Of a DNA stretch of 64,000 nt, positions 50,591-58,777 are shown piece by piece. A model generated the notes under the pieces. That model saw only the letters and a program-made list of their open reading frames with translations. It was not told where the DNA came from and searched no databases. Positions within the stretch are counted from its first letter, which is position 1. Each line of letters opens with the position of its first letter. The translations under genes and the position numbers were made by a program. Source of the stretch: Pseudoxanthomonas sp. Root65 (lineage in GTDB: Bacteria > Pseudomonadota > Gammaproteobacteria > Xanthomonadales > Xanthomonadaceae); assembly GCF_001427635.1 (NCBI RefSeq), contig NZ_LMHA01000003.1, forward strand, positions 124,001-188,000, in the 5' to 3' direction.

Positions 50591-51880
50591 ATGCCGAACA
50601 GATCGCTCCATGCGCGCGCGACGATGGGTGCACTCATCGCGCTCCTCTTCTCGACCGCCGTCGCCGCCCAGGATCTGGCCGTGGTCGGCGCCCGCGTGTA
50701 TCCCGCGCCCGACGCGGCGCCCATCGACGACGCCACCGTGGTGATCCGCGAGGGCCGGCTCACGGCCGTGGGCGCGCGCGGCAGCGTGGTCGTGCCATCG
50801 GGGATACGCGTGGTGGACGGGCGGGGCACGAGCGTGACGGCGGGCTTCTGGAACAGCCACATCCACCTGATCAAGCCGCCCTTCCTGACGCCCGACGCGC
50901 AGCCGGCGGCGGCGTTGGACGAAGCCCTGCGCGAGCGCTTCACCCGCTGGGGTTTCACCACCCTGTTCGATATCGCCTCGCTGCCGGGCGATGCGCGCGG
51001 CCTGCGCGCGCGCATCGAGGGCGGCGAGGTGGTCGGTCCGCAGCTGCTGACGGTGGACATGCCGTTCTTTCCCGAACACGGCACGCCGATCTATGTGCGC
51101 GAGCTGTGGGAGCAGACCAAGGCGCCGAGTGCGGAAGTGGCCACCGCCGAACAGGCGCGCTCGCGTGTGCGTGCGCAGATCCAGGCGGGGGCGGATGGCG
51201 TGAAGCTGTTCACCGGCGCCATCCTCGGCGGACCCGGCAAGGTGTTGCCCATGCCGCAGGACATCGCCAAGGCGGCCGTGGACGAGGCACACGCCCACCG
51301 CAGGCCGGTGTTCGCCCATCCCACCGACCGCGCCGGGCTGGACGTGGCGGTGGACAGCGGCGTGGATGTCTTGGCCCATGCGGCCCCGGATGCGGGCGAC
51401 TGGTCGCCGGACTTCGTGGCGCGGCTGAAGGCCGGCAACGTGGCCTTCGTGCCCACGCTGACCCTGTTCGATTCAGAGCTGCGCCGCGAAGCCGTGCCCG
51501 AGCCGGTGCTGGCGAAGTTCCTCGGCGCGGCGCAGCAGCAGCTCGGTGCGATGGCGCAGGGCGGGGGACGGGTGCTGTTCGGGACCGACGCCGGCTACAT
51601 CGATATCTACGACACGCGGCTGGAGTACCGGCTGATGGCGGCGTCCGGTCTGGACTGGCGGCAGATCCTCGCCAGCCTCACCACCGCACCGGCGCAGCAC
51701 TTCGGCCAGGCGGCGGTGCGTGGCCGGGTGGCGGAAGGACTGGCGGGCGATCTGGTGCTGCTGGGCTCCGATCCCCAGGTCACGCCGGAGGCGTATGCCG
51801 ACGTGCGCATGACGGTGCGCGGTGGGCGGGTGATTTACGAGGAGGCGGTGAAGGCGGATGCTGTTCCCGACGGCGACTGA
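50591..51880 (+). CDS. Amidohydrolase family protein, exported
   Basis: A 429-residue metal-dependent hydrolase. It has a Sec signal (ALIALLFSTAVAAQ), a small beta domain, the metal-binding NSHIHL near residue 90, GVKLFTGAI and a late FGTDAGY with the conserved Asp. The substrate is unknown; related proteins include imidazolonepropionase-like and prolidase-like enzymes. An in-frame ATG 30 bp upstream (50561) is also possible; 50591 gives a standard-length signal peptide. Confidence 0.88.
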   Translation: MPNRSLHARATMGALIALLFSTAVAAQDLAVVGARVYPAPDAAPIDDATVVIREGRLTAVGARGSVVVPSGIRVVDGRGTSVTAGFWNSHIHLIKPPFLTPDAQPAAALDEALRERFTRWGFTTLFDIASLPGDARGLRARIEGGEVVGPQLLTVDMPFFPEHGTPIYVRELWEQTKAPSAEVATAEQARSRVRAQIQAGADGVKLFTGAILGGPGKVLPMPQDIAKAAVDEAHAHRRPVFAHPTDRAGLDVAVDSGVDVLAHAAPDAGDWSPDFVARLKAGNVAFVPTLTLFDSELRREAVPEPVLAKFLGAAQQQLGAMAQGGGRVLFGTDAGYIDIYDTRLEYRLMAASGLDWRQILASLTTAPAQHFGQAAVRGRVAEGLAGDLVLLGSDPQVTPEAYADVRMTVRGGRVIYEEAVKADAVPDGD

Positions 51881-51952
51881 TTCACTACTTGCCGGGCCGT
51901 CGATGTCATCCGTCGTTATCCATCTCGCTCAGCCTCCAGAGGTTGGTCCCGC

Positions 51953-52312
51953 ATGACAGACATCCATGACGCTCCTGGCTTCGGTGACACGGTCAGGATC
52001 AGGCACACGACGGAGACGTTCCAGGCGGGCATCGCCGGACATGAAGGGACGGTCTATGGCTTCACGACGCCCTCCGTCACCGGCGTGGAGACGGTCGGCG
52101 CACTGGCGGACGACTTCGCGCTAAACGTGCATGTCGAGGCTTTGAACGCGGCCTTCTGGCTCGATCCGAGCAATATCGAGCTGGTATCGCGTCCCGACAC
52201 GCTGACGCTCACGGTCGGTAACAAGCGCATCGTCCTCACGCGGACGGAGGACGGCTGTCAGGAGGAAATCGAGAACATCGTGCCCTCCCGTCCATGGTGG
52301 AGATTCTGGTAG
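51953..52312 (+). CDS. Conserved hypothetical protein
   Basis: A 119-residue soluble protein with a small beta-rich domain (FGDTVRIRHTTETFQAGIAGHEGTV near the start, YGFTTPSVTGVETVG following) and a Trp-rich C-terminus (PSRPWWRFW). I recognise the pattern as conserved but without assigned function. It is the last gene before the palindrome mosaic. Confidence 0.72.
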   Translation: MTDIHDAPGFGDTVRIRHTTETFQAGIAGHEGTVYGFTTPSVTGVETVGALADDFALNVHVEALNAAFWLDPSNIELVSRPDTLTLTVGNKRIVLTRTEDGCQEEIENIVPSRPWWRFW

Positions 52313-52459
52313 CCGATGAGCGTGGGCCGCGGGTGAGAACGCGGTAGCGGGAAACGGGAAGATCGAGCAGGCGGCGCTTGCCTTCGTTCGATCCAGCGTG
52401 AGACACCGTGGCGCCGGTGGGCGCATGTCGATGACATAGCGCATGACGTCCGGCGGCAT

Positions 52460-52795
52460 GGCCGACGATACCAATCCCTATCGCGCGACATACGGCGCGA
52501 TATGTCGCGCCATAGGCGCGCGTATGTCGCGTGATACCGACCGGTATGGCGCGTGATACCGGTTGGTATCTCGCGACACACTCCTCGATATCGACGGCCA
52601 TATGCGGCGACATGTCGCGAGATGCTGGCGCGCATGTCGGGAGACACTGCGCCGTATGGCGCGCGATACGCATCGATATGTCGCGAGATACCGATCGGTA
52701 TCTCAAGTGATACCGGTTGGTATCTCCGTTCATAACCACGCATGTGCCGCGACACACTGCGGTATATGTCGCGACACTCGCTGAGTGTGTCGCGC
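52460..52795. repeat. Mosaic of short palindromes (GATACC...GGTATC, CGCGACATA...TATGTCGCG)
   Basis: About 335 bp built from short dyads. CGCGACATA pairs with TATGTCGCG (52484-52509). GATACC/GGTATC-type palindromes lie at 52534-52547, 52555-52570, 52687-52702 (GATACCGATCGGTATC, a perfect 16-mer) and 52709-52724. A GCGACACTC/GAGTGTGTCGC pair ends the block near 52793. Words such as TATGTCGCG and TCGCGAGAT recur. ORFs on both strands encode repeated short peptides (VSRDI, ARHTA), as expected of repeats, so I do not call a gene. It lies between the genes at 51953 and 52902. Confidence 0.85.
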
Positions 52796-52901
52796 GTGCA
52801 GGACGGATGAAATGTTAGAGGTTTTTTCCTGCACGGCGTCCTACAGTGGTCGTGCTCACCAGAGGGTGGGCTATCCCAACGACAAGGAAACAAGGACGAC
52901 C

Positions 52902-53396
52902 ATGAGTCAGAACATCGTAGACATCACGTTTGAAGAAACCGCACTGGCCGACGTCGACGCCGCCCTGAGGACGCTCGACGCGGGACTGACCGGGTTGATC
53001 GCGCTGGACCCGGTCAAGCGGCGCCGGCTGCACAAGATGGGCGACAAGTCGGAGGCGTTCTGCCGGCTGGCCGTGGATGTGTTGACGGCCAACCCGCAGA
53101 TCCTGCCGCCGACGTTCGACCTGGCCGCGCTGCAGCGCGATGTCGCGGCGCTGGACGCGTTGCGGTCCCGCACGGTGGTGGTGATGCGCCTGTACCAGAA
53201 GATGCTGGACACCGAGATGGCCCTGGGCAGCGACATCATGTCCAACAGCGTGGAGGGCTATCAGCTGCTCAAGCTGGCCGGCAAGAGCGGCGGCCTGGAT
53301 ACGCTGCGCAAGCAGATGTCGGTGCGGTTCAAGTACAGGCGGATGAGGGATGAAGAGGAAGGGGAGCCGGAGGCAGAGGGTGAGGTGCCGGCGTAG
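52902..53396 (+). CDS. Hypothetical protein downstream of the palindrome mosaic
   Basis: A 164-residue, probably helical soluble protein with a Glu-rich C-terminus (MRDEEEGEPEAEGEVPA). AAGGAAACAAGGA precedes the ATG. A strong Rho-independent terminator follows 35 bp after the stop, so it is probably a single transcription unit. No family is recognised. Confidence 0.75.
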   Translation: MSQNIVDITFEETALADVDAALRTLDAGLTGLIALDPVKRRRLHKMGDKSEAFCRLAVDVLTANPQILPPTFDLAALQRDVAALDALRSRTVVVMRLYQKMLDTEMALGSDIMSNSVEGYQLLKLAGKSGGLDTLRKQMSVRFKYRRMRDEEEGEPEAEGEVPA

Positions 53397-53431
53397 CGGA
53401 TCCCGATCGTGGTGTTTCGAGGGTAGAAAGC

Positions 53432-53458
53432 AAAGGGGGCCGTATGGCCCCCTTTTTC
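53432..53458 (+). terminator. Rho-independent terminator
   Basis: AAAGGGGGCC, loop GTAT, GGCCCCCTTTTTC: a 7-bp GC stem (10 bp with the A-T pairs) followed by five T. It lies just after the gene at 52902-53396. Confidence 0.92.
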
Positions 53459-53681
53459 ATTTCTGCACGATTACCGCGATACGTTAAGACGAGCCAGCGA
53501 AGCCTAGGATGGGAATGTCAGAAGCGTGCAGTGTTTGTCTTCAGCACGTAGAGATGATGGGTTAGCGGACCGACACCCTAGAGGTGGCCGCTCGCACGTG
53601 CGGTTGGGTTGGGATCTGGATATGGTCCAGAATTCACACCACGATGGTTGCACCGGGCAGTCCCAAGCCAATGAGATTGAC

Positions 53682-54011
53682 ATGAGTACGTTACCGCTCC
53701 GCGCTAGCTATGTTTTCGAGAGAGATTCAGATCTTGGGGGTAAGCAGCACGAGGAAGCATATGTGCACGCTTTCGCCCGGGTGCTGGCCTCCGTCAGTGC
53801 GCTATTGGGATATCAAGTAACAGTGGGGTACAAAGGGCGCTTCCTGAGCGCCGACGATGGCATTGAGCGGATGTCGGAATTTTCCCGCTCTGTGTACTGG
53901 GATCAGGAAGATGCTGTGAGGTTGCCTCTGACGGGCAGCGAGCTAGAGCTGCTGTGCAACGCGGATCCCATCGCGTTTGCGCTACTGTCGAGAGGCGAAC
54001 GGTTTCCCTAA
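53682..54011 (+). CDS. Orphan hypothetical protein in low-GC patch
   Basis: A 109-residue ORF starting MSTLPLRASYVFERDSD, with an acidic, soluble composition (VYWDQEDAVRLPLTGSELELL). Codon use is less GC-biased than in flanking genes, which suggests transferred DNA. No family is recognised and no clear ribosome binding site is seen. The start at 53682 is chosen over 53526 because the upstream 52 residues look random. Confidence 0.5.
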   Translation: MSTLPLRASYVFERDSDLGGKQHEEAYVHAFARVLASVSALLGYQVTVGYKGRFLSADDGIERMSEFSRSVYWDQEDAVRLPLTGSELELLCNADPIAFALLSRGERFP

Positions 54012-54084
54012 GAGCGTCGAGGGATAGCGCAGTGTGGGCTGAGCGCAGCGACACCCATTGTCGTGACACCGGCTGACCATCATT

Positions 54085-54226
54085 GATGGGTATCGCCTGC
54101 GGCACAACCCATCCTACGAGTTACGCAGGTCGGAAACGGCGAAACCCCGGAGGTCTGGGATTTGATCGCGGTGCGCGGTGGGACTCAAATCAACGCATTT
54201 TTCAGGGACAGCGGATTTTGAGTCCC
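54085..54226 (-). pseudogene. Eroded direct copy of the tRNA-Leu 3' half, terminator and adjacent repeat
   Basis: 54085-54226 aligns colinearly with 55557-55699: the AACCCATCCTACGA repeat, the CCCCGGAGGT hairpin (a decayed terminator), the T-arm (GGTGGGACTC) and the anticodon arm (GCGGATTTTGAGTCC). The 5' half of the tRNA is absent and several bases of the T-arm have changed, so no tRNA can fold. It lies in direct orientation relative to the intact gene, as an attachment-site copy or segmental duplication would. Confidence 0.78.
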
Positions 54227-54328
54227 ATGAGCCGGCTGCTGGCTCTTGTTGGACCCAATGGCATCAATGGGTTAGCTATTGGGATTGACTGACTGCCGGG
54301 GGCGGATATTGTCGGCGGTGACCCACCA

Positions 54329-54898
54329 GTGTCCCAAGGCCGCAGCGTGTCCGACCCGATTACAGATGTCTTAAAATCTCTGGCGAGCCCTAAAGTTATG
54401 GGGTCTCTGTTCGTTGCCACGGCGACGATTCTTTTGCTGAGTTGGGGAGGGTTTCTACCGTCTCCGTTGCACTCACAGCTTACGTGGATATGGCTGGCGC
54501 TATTTCTTTCTGGCGGCGCTTTGATTGTGCATCTCATTACCTCTATTGCCGACTGGTGGAAGGTCAGGCGGAATAAGGCAAGCGACAAACGAACGTCCGA
54601 TCTTTTTAGGTTCGGGAAGTACCAGCATTTCAGCCCGCAAGAAAAGGCTGTGCTTAGGGCGTTCGTTGATAAGCACTCAAGTGTCCTGCTGCTGAGAGAG
54701 CTTGCCAAAAGTGACGATGAGGTTTTGGTTGTCAGGCAATTATGCCAGCGCAAGTTCTTGCATGCTCCTAGAGCGGAGTATGGCTGGGTCGATGATAAGG
54801 GCCAGAAAATTATCATGTATGCGGATCACTACGAAGCCCTCATGTATCGTCCGAAGCTCGTCGATTCTGTTTCAAAGCCGAGAACATTCGGCGGGTAG
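54329..54898 (+). CDS. SieB-like two-helix membrane protein (possible superinfection exclusion)
   Basis: A 189-residue protein with two membrane helices (about 24-46 and 54-75) and a cytoplasmic part after KVRRNKASDKR. The soluble part has FSPQEKAVLRAFVDKHSSVLLLRELA and VVRQLCQRKFLHAPRAEYG, similar in layout to superinfection exclusion B proteins. The resemblance is by pattern only. The start is a GTG at 54329, and a GTG at 54347 is also possible. Base composition is low for the window. It lies between the tRNA-Leu copies. Confidence 0.55.
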   Translation: MSQGRSVSDPITDVLKSLASPKVMGSLFVATATILLLSWGGFLPSPLHSQLTWIWLALFLSGGALIVHLITSIADWWKVRRNKASDKRTSDLFRFGKYQHFSPQEKAVLRAFVDKHSSVLLLRELAKSDDEVLVVRQLCQRKFLHAPRAEYGWVDDKGQKIIMYADHYEALMYRPKLVDSVSKPRTFGG

Positions 54899-54900
54899 CT

Positions 54901-55020
54901 TGTAGGATGGGTTGAACGGAGCGATACCCATCGCCATGATGCTGGCACTCTACGATTGATGGATGGTAGACCCGCTTCACCGTTGAGAGCCGCCCGCGGC
55001 TCGACCCATCCAACGAGGCT
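54901..55020. repeat. Dispersed repeat doublet (GTAGGATGGGTTGA ... CGACCCATCCAACGA)
   Basis: Left arm TGTAGGATGGGTTGAACGGA and inverted right arm CTCGACCCATCCAACGAGGC enclose about 85 bp. This is the complete form of the AACCCATCCTACGA family found also at 2528-2594 and 55520-55592. It separates the SieB-like gene from the next orphan gene. Confidence 0.72.
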
Positions 55021-55036
55021 GCGCGACGGACAGAAA

Positions 55037-55480
55037 ATGATGAGTTACGGTCCTCCAGAAACCGTGCACGTGGAGAACGAGTGGTACGACGGTCCGCGCG
55101 CCGGGGTTGCCGACATTGGTGGCGTGCCACATCGGTTCAAATCGCTTTTCGACGAAAAGGACGATGAGTACCTGGGGACGTTCCTGGTCTGGCCCTTGGA
55201 GGAGGACTTGGTCGATCTCGAGCGGGAACAGTGGCAGATATTCGTCGCCTGGGATGCACGCTACGAATTAGGCGAGGTGAGCAACGATTCCCATCCCGGA
55301 TATGGCGGCAAGAACGCGAGATGGGATGAGATCGAGGCCATTCTCAAGCCCAGCAGGGACGAGATTCCCACATTAGCCAAGCGAGCCGTGGCCGAGATCA
55401 CTTACCTGGATCGCGAGGTGCGCTATGCGAGTTCCGGGCCCAAGTACATGTTGGGCTGGAAACTTCTGGAGAGCGTGTAG
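55037..55480 (+). CDS. Orphan hypothetical protein in tRNA islet
   Basis: A 147-residue acidic soluble protein (MMSYGPPETVHVENEWYDGP, later WQIFVAWDARYEL and LTK-free helical C-terminus EITYLDREVRYASSGPKYMLGWKLL). No known family is recognised. It lies between the intact tRNA-Leu and the eroded copy, so it is probably cargo of the islet. The ATG at 55037 (or 55040) follows the repeat at 54901-55020. Confidence 0.6.
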   Translation: MMSYGPPETVHVENEWYDGPRAGVADIGGVPHRFKSLFDEKDDEYLGTFLVWPLEEDLVDLEREQWQIFVAWDARYELGEVSNDSHPGYGGKNARWDEIEAILKPSRDEIPTLAKRAVAEITYLDREVRYASSGPKYMLGWKLLESV

Positions 55481-55519
55481 GTTGGGGCTTGGCTGCAAGC
55501 GACGTTCAACGGCGGAGAC

Positions 55520-55592
55520 CGTCTACCCATCGCTCGCGGCCTGCCGGCATCATGGCGATGGGTATCGCTTCGCTCAACCCATCCTACGAAAT
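55520..55592. repeat. Dispersed repeat, AACCCATCCTACGA family
   Basis: GATGGGTATCGCTTCGCTC followed by AACCCATCCTACGAA. Its right end is the start of the stretch that is also found at 54085-54120, so it is part of the direct duplication. It lies just 3' of the tRNA-Leu terminator. Confidence 0.65.
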
Positions 55593-55610
55593 GCGCGGGC
55601 GCCGGAAACG

Positions 55611-55634
55611 AAAAAACCCCGGAGGTCCGGGGTT
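55611..55634 (-). terminator. tRNA-Leu Rho-independent terminator
   Basis: On the minus strand CAAACCCCGG, loop ACCT, CCGGGGTTTTTT: a strong stem with a T run directly 3' of the tRNA-Leu CCA end. A decayed copy lies near 54141-54162. Confidence 0.85.
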
Positions 55635-55640
55635 TGATCT

Positions 55641-55726
55641 TGGTGCCGAAGGTGGGACTCGAACCCACACGCTTTTAAGGGCGGCGGATTTTGAGTCCGC
55701 TGCGTCTACCATTCCGCCACTTCGGC
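55641..55726 (-). tRNA. tRNA-Leu (anticodon CAA)
   Basis: On the minus strand: acceptor GCCGAAG pairs with CTTCGGC, D-arm with GGCGGAATGGTAGACGC, anticodon stem-loop GCGGACTCAAAATCCGC with CAA in the loop, a long variable arm typical of tRNA-Leu, T-arm GTGGGTTCGAGTCCCAC, and an encoded CCA at the 3' end. The length (86 nt with CCA) fits the class II tRNA form. Confidence 0.96.
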
Positions 55727-55787
55727 GCGGACGCGGAGTATAGCCGAGCCCGGCCTCCCACCGACAGGGGCGCGGCCCCGCACTGCC

Positions 55788-56375
55788 TCAGTTGACCTGG
55801 TCCGTCCCCAGCAACCGCTCACCGCGGCGCTGCCAGCCCTCCGCGCCGGCCTCTTCCTCCGGCGTGAAGATCCCGCAGCGGACCATCGTGCGCTGGTACA
55901 CATGCAGACTGACCGCAATCGCCTTGTCGCTGGGATTGCGGATGGTGTGGTACTCGTGCGGCGGAATCAGGCTGCCCGCGGAGCCCGTGCCGGCCTCGAT
56001 GGTGCCCGCCTGGATGAACCGGTAGCGCACGTCATCGTGCTCGGCCAGCTCGTACTGCGTGATCTCCAACCGCCCGCGCCACACCCCTTCCACGCACCAC
56101 ATCCCCGAATGATCGTGGATCTTGGTGCCCTGGCCCGGGCCCCACGTCATCGCGATGACGCTGTAGCCATGCTCCGGACTGGTGTACAGCTCGCGCCGCG
56201 CGTAATGGTCCGAGATCGGCTCCAGCACACAGGCCGGCAGATGCACGTCCTCGTCGCAGATCAGTTCGCACAGCGACTTGCGCAGCGCATCGGTTACGGC
56301 ACGGTCGTCGCCCAGGGCGACGGCGGCGTCCAGCGACGCGACCAGTTTGTCGGCGCCGGGAAAATCGAGGGTCAT
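55788..56375 (-). CDS. Cysteine dioxygenase family protein
   Basis: A 195-residue cupin with the iron-binding motif KIHDHSGMWCVEGVWRGRLE near residues 84-103 and a third His in PHEYHTIRN. It fits the bacterial cysteine dioxygenase/3-mercaptopropionate dioxygenase family, which oxidises a thiol group to a sulfinate. The upstream neighbour on the same strand (metX-like) makes a cysteine or methionine precursor, so a sulfur-amino-acid link is possible. Substrate not proven. Confidence 0.85.
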   Translation of the reverse strand: MTLDFPGADKLVASLDAAVALGDDRAVTDALRKSLCELICDEDVHLPACVLEPISDHYARRELYTSPEHGYSVIAMTWGPGQGTKIHDHSGMWCVEGVWRGRLEITQYELAEHDDVRYRFIQAGTIEAGTGSAGSLIPPHEYHTIRNPSDKAIAVSLHVYQRTMVRCGIFTPEEEAGAEGWQRRGERLLGTDQVN

Positions 56376-56457
56376 AGGGCGGCCCCGGTAAGAATGTGCG
56401 CCCAGTTTACCGGGTGGGGCGGGGACTGGGTTCTGCGGTGCGGGAATCTGGGGTGGG

Positions 56458-56585
56458 ATAAGCCCCTCTCCCGCCGGGATAGGGGTTGGGGTGAGGGTTG
56501 GCGGAGTGGCCTGGTTTCGGCGGCCCGCACACCCTCATCCGGCGCTGCGCGCCACCTTCTCCCGGGGGGAGAAGGGAAGAGCCGG
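56458..56585. repeat. Intergenic repeat of the CCCTCTCCC / CTTCTCCC type
   Basis: CCCCTCTCCCGCCGGGATAG at the left and CCACCTTCTCCCGGGGGGAG at the right enclose about 90 bp of purine/pyrimidine-rich sequence with CACCCTCATCCGGCG. The same words occur at 58778-58807 and 62915-63113. It fills the gap between the cysteine dioxygenase-like gene and metX. Confidence 0.7.
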
Positions 56586-56587
56586 CA

Positions 56588-57715
56588 TCACAGGCTACCC
56601 AGGAACCCCGCCACCGCCGGGCCGAACCGTTCGAAATCCACCAGGAACGCGTCGTGCCCCTGCGGCGACTCCAGCGGCAGGAACTCCGCCTGCGCGCCGC
56701 CGGCGGCCAGGCCCTCGGCGATCTGCTGTTGCTGTTGCAGCGGGAACAGGATGTCGGTGGTGGCGCCGATCGCCAGCGCGCGCTGCACGCGGATCTTCGC
56801 CAGCCCCTTCATCACGTCGCCGTCGGCGCGCTCGTCGCCGGCGTATTCGGCCAGATCGAACCAGTCCATCGAGCGGCTGAGGTACAGATAGCAGTTGGGA
56901 TCGAAGCGGCGCACGAAGCGGCGCGCATGGCCTTCCAGGTAACTCTCCACCTGGAACTCCAGCCCGAACGGTTCCTCGTCGGGACGGTCCGATTCCAGCC
57001 GCACACGACCGAAGCGGCCATCCCATTCCAGCGCCGAGCGATAGGTGATCACGCCCAGCTTGCGCGCCATGCGCATGCCGGATTCGGGATACGTGTCGTC
57101 GTCGTACTGGCCCCCGTTCCAGTTCGGATCCAGGCGGATCGCCTCGCGTTGCAGCGAGCGGATGGCGATGGAGAACGGCAGCGCCTGCGCGCTGCCGGAG
57201 ATGTTGATGTGCGTGCGTGCGGCACCCGGATGCAGCAGCAGGTAGGCCAGTGCGGTCATCCCGCCCATCGAGTTGCCGATGATGCAGGCCAGTTGCTCGA
57301 TGCCCAGCCCGCGCACCACGTCGAAGGCCGCATTGGCGCCGTCTTCCACCGACAGCTCGGGAAAGTCGAGGCGGTACAGCGCGCCGGTATCCGGATTGAC
57401 CGAGGCCGGCCCGGTCGAACCCTTGCAGCTGCCCAGCGAATTCACGCACACCACGAACCAGCGCTCGGTATCGATCGGCTTGCCCGGCCCGAGCATCGCC
57501 TCCCACCAGCCCTCGGCGTCGTTGCCGGGATTGCGCGCGGCATGCGCGTCAGGCGACAGCCCGGTGACGATGAGCACCGCATTGTCGCGGCGTTCGTTGA
57601 GCGTGCCCCAGGTTTCGTATGCCATCCGCGCACCATGCAGCGCACCGCCGCGCTTCATGCGGAACGGCGAGGGCAGGGGATGGAAGCGGGTGCCGGGGGG
57701 GATGAATTCGGTCAT
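56588..57715 (-). CDS. metX: MetX-family acyltransferase, probably serine O-succinyltransferase
   Basis: A 375-residue alpha/beta-hydrolase acyltransferase with the nucleophile in GNSMGGMTALAYL and late SPQGHDAF with the catalytic His. The start MTEFIPPGTRFHPLPSPFRM and the segment GSCKGSTGPASVNP match the branch found in Xanthomonas that was shown to be L-serine O-succinyltransferase rather than homoserine acetyltransferase. It would then serve cysteine synthesis by a succinyl route. Assignment is by resemblance; homoserine acylation cannot be excluded by eye. Confidence 0.88.
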   Translation of the reverse strand: MTEFIPPGTRFHPLPSPFRMKRGGALHGARMAYETWGTLNERRDNAVLIVTGLSPDAHAARNPGNDAEGWWEAMLGPGKPIDTERWFVVCVNSLGSCKGSTGPASVNPDTGALYRLDFPELSVEDGANAAFDVVRGLGIEQLACIIGNSMGGMTALAYLLLHPGAARTHINISGSAQALPFSIAIRSLQREAIRLDPNWNGGQYDDDTYPESGMRMARKLGVITYRSALEWDGRFGRVRLESDRPDEEPFGLEFQVESYLEGHARRFVRRFDPNCYLYLSRSMDWFDLAEYAGDERADGDVMKGLAKIRVQRALAIGATTDILFPLQQQQQIAEGLAAGGAQAEFLPLESPQGHDAFLVDFERFGPAVAGFLGSL

Positions 57716-57742
57716 CCCTTAAGTGTAGCGATCCGGGCGGCG

Positions 57743-58675
57743 CTATTCGCCCTGCCAGCGCAAGCCGACTCGCACCGGCAGGTGGTCCGAACCGATGTCG
57801 GGCCCCCGTTCCGCGTGCGTGCCGGCAAACCCCGACGAGACCAGCACATGGTCGATGCCGATACCGAATACGCCTCTCGCCTCGCTGGGATACGTGGGTG
57901 CCCATCCGGAAACGCGACGCAGGGAACGCATGTCGCTGCCAAGCAATGCACTGGACCACGGCGTGGCATTGAGGTCGCCGGCGACAATGGTCGGTTGGGT
58001 GATCGCCGCCGAGGCGAGTTCGCGCAGCAGGCCGTCGCGTGCGCGGTACTTGCGGGTGGCCATGGGGGGTTTCGGATGCGCGGCGATGAGATGGACGGTA
58101 CGGCCGCCGATGGCGAGATCGGCCTCCATCCGCAGCGCGCCCAGTCCATCGGCCAGCACGCGCACGTTGGACAGGGGGCGATCGGAGAGTACGCCCAGAC
58201 CGGGCGGAGACGCGAGCGGATGCAGCGCGCGGTGTACGAAACCGCCGTACTGCCGTTCGGCCAGCGCGGCCGCGTAGTCCGGCGACAGTTCTGTCAGCAC
58301 CACCAGATTGGCCGGCTTCTGCTGCAACCAGTCGAGCAGTGCGTCGGGGTCGTGCTGGCGGATGTTGACGTTGGCGACCGCCACCACGAGATCCGGCACT
58401 GCCTCCGAGCGTGGTGCAACGGCACTGGCGGTGAGCCATGGCAGGGCCAGCAGTGGCAGGCCCAGCACCCAGCGCCTGTCGCGCAGGGCGCCCAGCAGGC
58501 AGACGATCAGCCAGACCGCGCCGTAGAGCGGCTGCCAGTGCGCGAACAGGTCCAGTGCCCAGCCGACGGATCCTTGGCCGGGCATCCATGCGCGCTGCAG
58601 TGGCAGCAGCAGTCCGAGCAGCGCAGGTGCCGAGAGCCATAGAACAGGCCGTGACACGACGCGTGCGCGCTTCAT
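57743..58675 (-). CDS. Membrane-anchored endonuclease/exonuclease/phosphatase family protein
   Basis: A 310-residue protein with three or four N-terminal hydrophobic segments (about 10-80) and a C-terminal EEP domain. Conserved blocks seen: LVVAVANVNIRQHDPDAL, LTELSPDY, VAGDLNATPWS and GSDHLPVRVGL, which hold the metal and catalytic residues. The domain should face the periplasm or cytoplasm depending on the helix count. The substrate (nucleic acid or phospholipid) is unknown. metX lies 27 bp downstream on the same strand, a likely operon. Confidence 0.85.
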   Translation of the reverse strand: MKRARVVSRPVLWLSAPALLGLLLPLQRAWMPGQGSVGWALDLFAHWQPLYGAVWLIVCLLGALRDRRWVLGLPLLALPWLTASAVAPRSEAVPDLVVAVANVNIRQHDPDALLDWLQQKPANLVVLTELSPDYAAALAERQYGGFVHRALHPLASPPGLGVLSDRPLSNVRVLADGLGALRMEADLAIGGRTVHLIAAHPKPPMATRKYRARDGLLRELASAAITQPTIVAGDLNATPWSSALLGSDMRSLRRVSGWAPTYPSEARGVFGIGIDHVLVSSGFAGTHAERGPDIGSDHLPVRVGLRWQGE

Positions 58676-58777
58676 GCAGTGGGCCGGAGGTGGATCATCG
58701 CCGGAGTGTAGGGAAGGCGGTGGAACGATGCCATGTCATGCAGGCAAGGCGGTGATGCATCGAAGCGCAGCGTCCTT

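Noticed and set aside
52236..52757. Minus-strand 173-codon ORF across the palindrome mosaic
   Set aside because: It consists of repeated short peptides produced by palindromic DNA, with equally long frames on the opposite strand and no ribosome binding site; it is treated as a repeat.
57716..57742. A SAM-type riboswitch before metX
   Set aside because: Only 27 bp separate metX from the upstream gene, too short for any known SAM riboswitch.
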